Shown piece after piece: positions 5,111 through 6,637 of a stretch of 6,637 nt of DNA. The notes under the pieces were generated by a model. The model was not told the DNA's origin. It was given only the letters and a program-made list of their open reading frames with translations, and made no database searches. A program made the position numbers and the translations under genes. Origin of the DNA: Candidatus Omnitrophota bacterium (GTDB taxonomy: Bacteria; Omnitrophota; Gorgyraeia; 2-02-FULL-51-18; JAGOUK01); NCBI GenBank assembly GCA_018061225.1, contig JAGOUK010000073.1, positions 1-6,637 of the forward strand. The letters run 5' to 3'. How positions within the stretch are numbered: position 1 is the first letter of the stretch; the number at the start of each line of letters is the position of its first letter.

Positions 5111-6637
5111 TCAAGCCTTAACGTGCCAGATGTCGTGCGCGTACTCGCGTATCGTCCGGTCGCTTGAAAACTTGCCGGAGCGCGCCGTGTTGAGCACGGA
5201 CTTGGTCAGCCATAAGTCGCGCTTCTGATACTCGCCGGAGACGCGGTCCTGCATTTTGCAGTACGCGTCAAAGTCGGCGCAGACCAGGTAGGGGTCAGAC
5301 CCGGTCAGAGAGTCGAGAATCGGTCTGAACAGATCCGGCTCGCGGGGCGAGAGCAGGTTCTGCCGGATGAGCTCGAGGATCTCGGAGAGCATGGGCGACT
5401 TCTGGATACAGTCCTGAGGCCGATACCCCTCCCCTTTAAGCCGTCGAACCTCGTCGACTTTGAGTCCAAAGATATAGATATTATCCATCCCGACCTCTTC
5501 GGCCATTTCCACATTGGCGCCGTCGAGCGTGCCGATGGTGAGGGCGCCGTTCAACATGAACTTCATGTTGCCGGTGCCGGACGCCTCGGTGCCCGCGGTC
5601 GAGATCTGTTCAGAGAGATCGCTGGCGGGAAATATTTTTTCTGCCACCGATACGCAGTAATTCTCGACAAAGACGAGCCGGATGCGGCCTTTCATCGCCG
5701 CGTCGTTGTTGATCAGCTCGCCCACGCTGTTGATGAACTTGATGATGAGCTTGGCCATCGCGTATCCGGGCGCCGCCTTGCCGCCGAAGATGAATGTTCT
5801 CGGCTGAATCTCGGCGGACGGATTCTGACGGACCTTCAAAAACTGCGACAGCGCGTAAAACGCGAACAACAACTGACGCTTGTACTCATGGATGCGCTTC
5901 ACCTGCACGTCAAAGATCGAGTTTGGATCAATGGTGAGGTTCTGCGTCCGCTTGATGTACTCGGCCAGATGCTTCTTGTTCTCATGTTTGACCTCGTGCC
6001 ATTTGTGACGGAAGGCGGAGTCCTTCGCGAGGGGCTCGAGCTTCTTGAGCTGCGTCAGGTCCGTGATCCAGCCGTCGCCGATCGCGTGCTGAATCATATG
6101 GGCTAAACGCGGATTGGACTTGAGCAGCCAGCGGCGCTGCGTGATGCCGTTGGTCTTGTTGTTGAACTTTTCGGGCGTCATCTCGTAGAAGCCCTTGAAC
6201 AGCTGCTCCTTGATGAGTTCGGAGTGCAGCGCGGAGACGCCGTTGACCGAATGGCTGCCGATGACGGCGATATTGGCCATGCGCACGCGGCGGCCGCTGC
6301 TCTCGTCGATAATCGAGAGATTTCGGAGGCGGTCGGTGTCGCCCGGGAAGCGCGTGGCGACTTCTTCGAGGAAACGCGCGTTGATCTCATAGATGATGCT
6401 GAGATGCCGGGGCAATACTTTTTCGAACAGCTTCAGGTCCCAGCATTCGAGCGCCTCGGGCAGCAGCGTGTGGTTGGTGTACGCGAAGACCTTGCGCGTG
6501 AGCGCCCAGGCAGCGTTCCACTCCATACGCTCGTCGTCAATCAAGATCCGCATGAGCTCGACGATGGCGAGAGTCGGATGCGTGTCGTTGAGCTGAATAG
6601 CGGCTTTTTCGTGCAGCTTGCTCAAGTCCTGGTTCTC
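5111..6637 (-). CDS. glgP: Glycogen/maltodextrin phosphorylase, 5' part beyond window
   Basis: These are the last 508 residues of a GT35 phosphorylase, which releases glucose-1-phosphate from alpha-1,4-glucan with pyridoxal phosphate as cofactor. The frame stays open to the right edge, so a TTG at 6625 is an internal Leu codon and not the start; about 320 N-terminal residues are missing compared with the roughly 800-830 of the family. In the visible numbering the motifs are QLNDTHPT (15-22), NKTNGITQRRW (160-170), DVQVKRIHEYKR (243-254), GGKAAPGY (285-292) and GTEASGTGNMKF (349-360), in which K359 is the PLP-binding lysine. LNGALTIGTLDGANVE (362-377) follows, and the protein ends EYAHDIWHVKA as is usual. 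All active-site motifs in this half are intact. It is the first visible gene of the probable operon with EEP, rlmD and GH13. Glycogen versus maltodextrin preference cannot be told from this part. Confidence 0.95.
   Translation of the reverse strand, partial: ENQDLSKLHEKAAIQLNDTHPTLAIVELMRILIDDERMEWNAAWALTRKVFAYTNHTLLPEALECWDLKLFEKVLPRHLSIIYEINARFLEEVATRFPGDTDRLRNLSIIDESSGRRVRMANIAVIGSHSVNGVSALHSELIKEQLFKGFYEMTPEKFNNKTNGITQRRWLLKSNPRLAHMIQHAIGDGWITDLTQLKKLEPLAKDSAFRHKWHEVKHENKKHLAEYIKRTQNLTIDPNSIFDVQVKRIHEYKRQLLFAFYALSQFLKVRQNPSAEIQPRTFIFGGKAAPGYAMAKLIIKFINSVGELINNDAAMKGRIRLVFVENYCVSVAEKIFPASDLSEQISTAGTEASGTGNMKFMLNGALTIGTLDGANVEMAEEVGMDNIYIFGLKVDEVRRLKGEGYRPQDCIQKSPMLSEILELIRQNLLSPREPDLFRPILDSLTGSDPYLVCADFDAYCKMQDRVSGEYQKRDLWLTKSVLNTARSGKFSSDRTIREYAHDIWHVKA

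Noticed and set aside
6623..6625. TTG as the start codon of the phosphorylase.
   Set aside because: The frame continues upstream to the window edge (ENQD precedes it), and the residues belong to the middle of the phosphorylase family.

Overview
This window is a stretch of bacterial chromosome with moderately high GC. Every gene I can support lies on the minus strand, so transcription runs from right to left. Read in that direction the order is: glycogen phosphorylase (5' part outside the window), a membrane-anchored endonuclease/exonuclease/phosphatase (EEP) protein, an RlmD-type 23S rRNA m5U methyltransferase, a cytoplasmic GH13 alpha-amylase-family enzyme, a small DUF2934 protein with a Lys/Ala/Ser/Pro tail, and a ROK-family sugar kinase (3' end outside the window). 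I see no phage genes, complete insertion sequence, CRISPR array, tRNA or rRNA. The organism cannot be fixed from this sequence. The DUF2934 protein, the type of GH13 enzyme and the ROK kinase would suit an uncultured Gram-negative lineage such as Omnitrophota or a delta-proteobacterium-like group, but that is a guess from gene content.

Region 2949-6637 looks like one transcription unit of four genes: glgP, a 41-base gap, EEP, a one-base TAATG overlap, rlmD, a 19-base gap, GH13. No terminator is visible between them. The gap between rlmD and the GH13 gene is filled by a 21-base imperfectly palindromic motif that resembles dispersed REP-like repeats. Region 1348-1448 carries a good sigma70-type promoter (TTGACT, 17 bases, TATCCT) for the DUF2934 gene. 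Region 912-1074 carries an intrinsic terminator behind that gene plus a second GC-rich hairpin. The DUF2934 gene therefore looks like an independent short transcript, and the ROK kinase downstream would need its own promoter.

Three genes fit storage-glucan use inside the cell. Glycogen phosphorylase releases glucose-1-phosphate, the GH13 enzyme (no signal peptide) hydrolyses or remodels alpha-glucans, and the ROK kinase could phosphorylate the free glucose. The EEP and rlmD genes have no clear link to this pathway and are probably passengers of the operon.

Most of the window is ordinary, and I did not find a convincing new system. The points most worth a second look are a ROK kinase whose three zinc-binding cysteines are all replaced (K179, R181, T186) while its sugar-contact residues are kept, the REP-like motif sitting exactly between two operon genes, and the promoter- and terminator-bounded DUF2934 gene.
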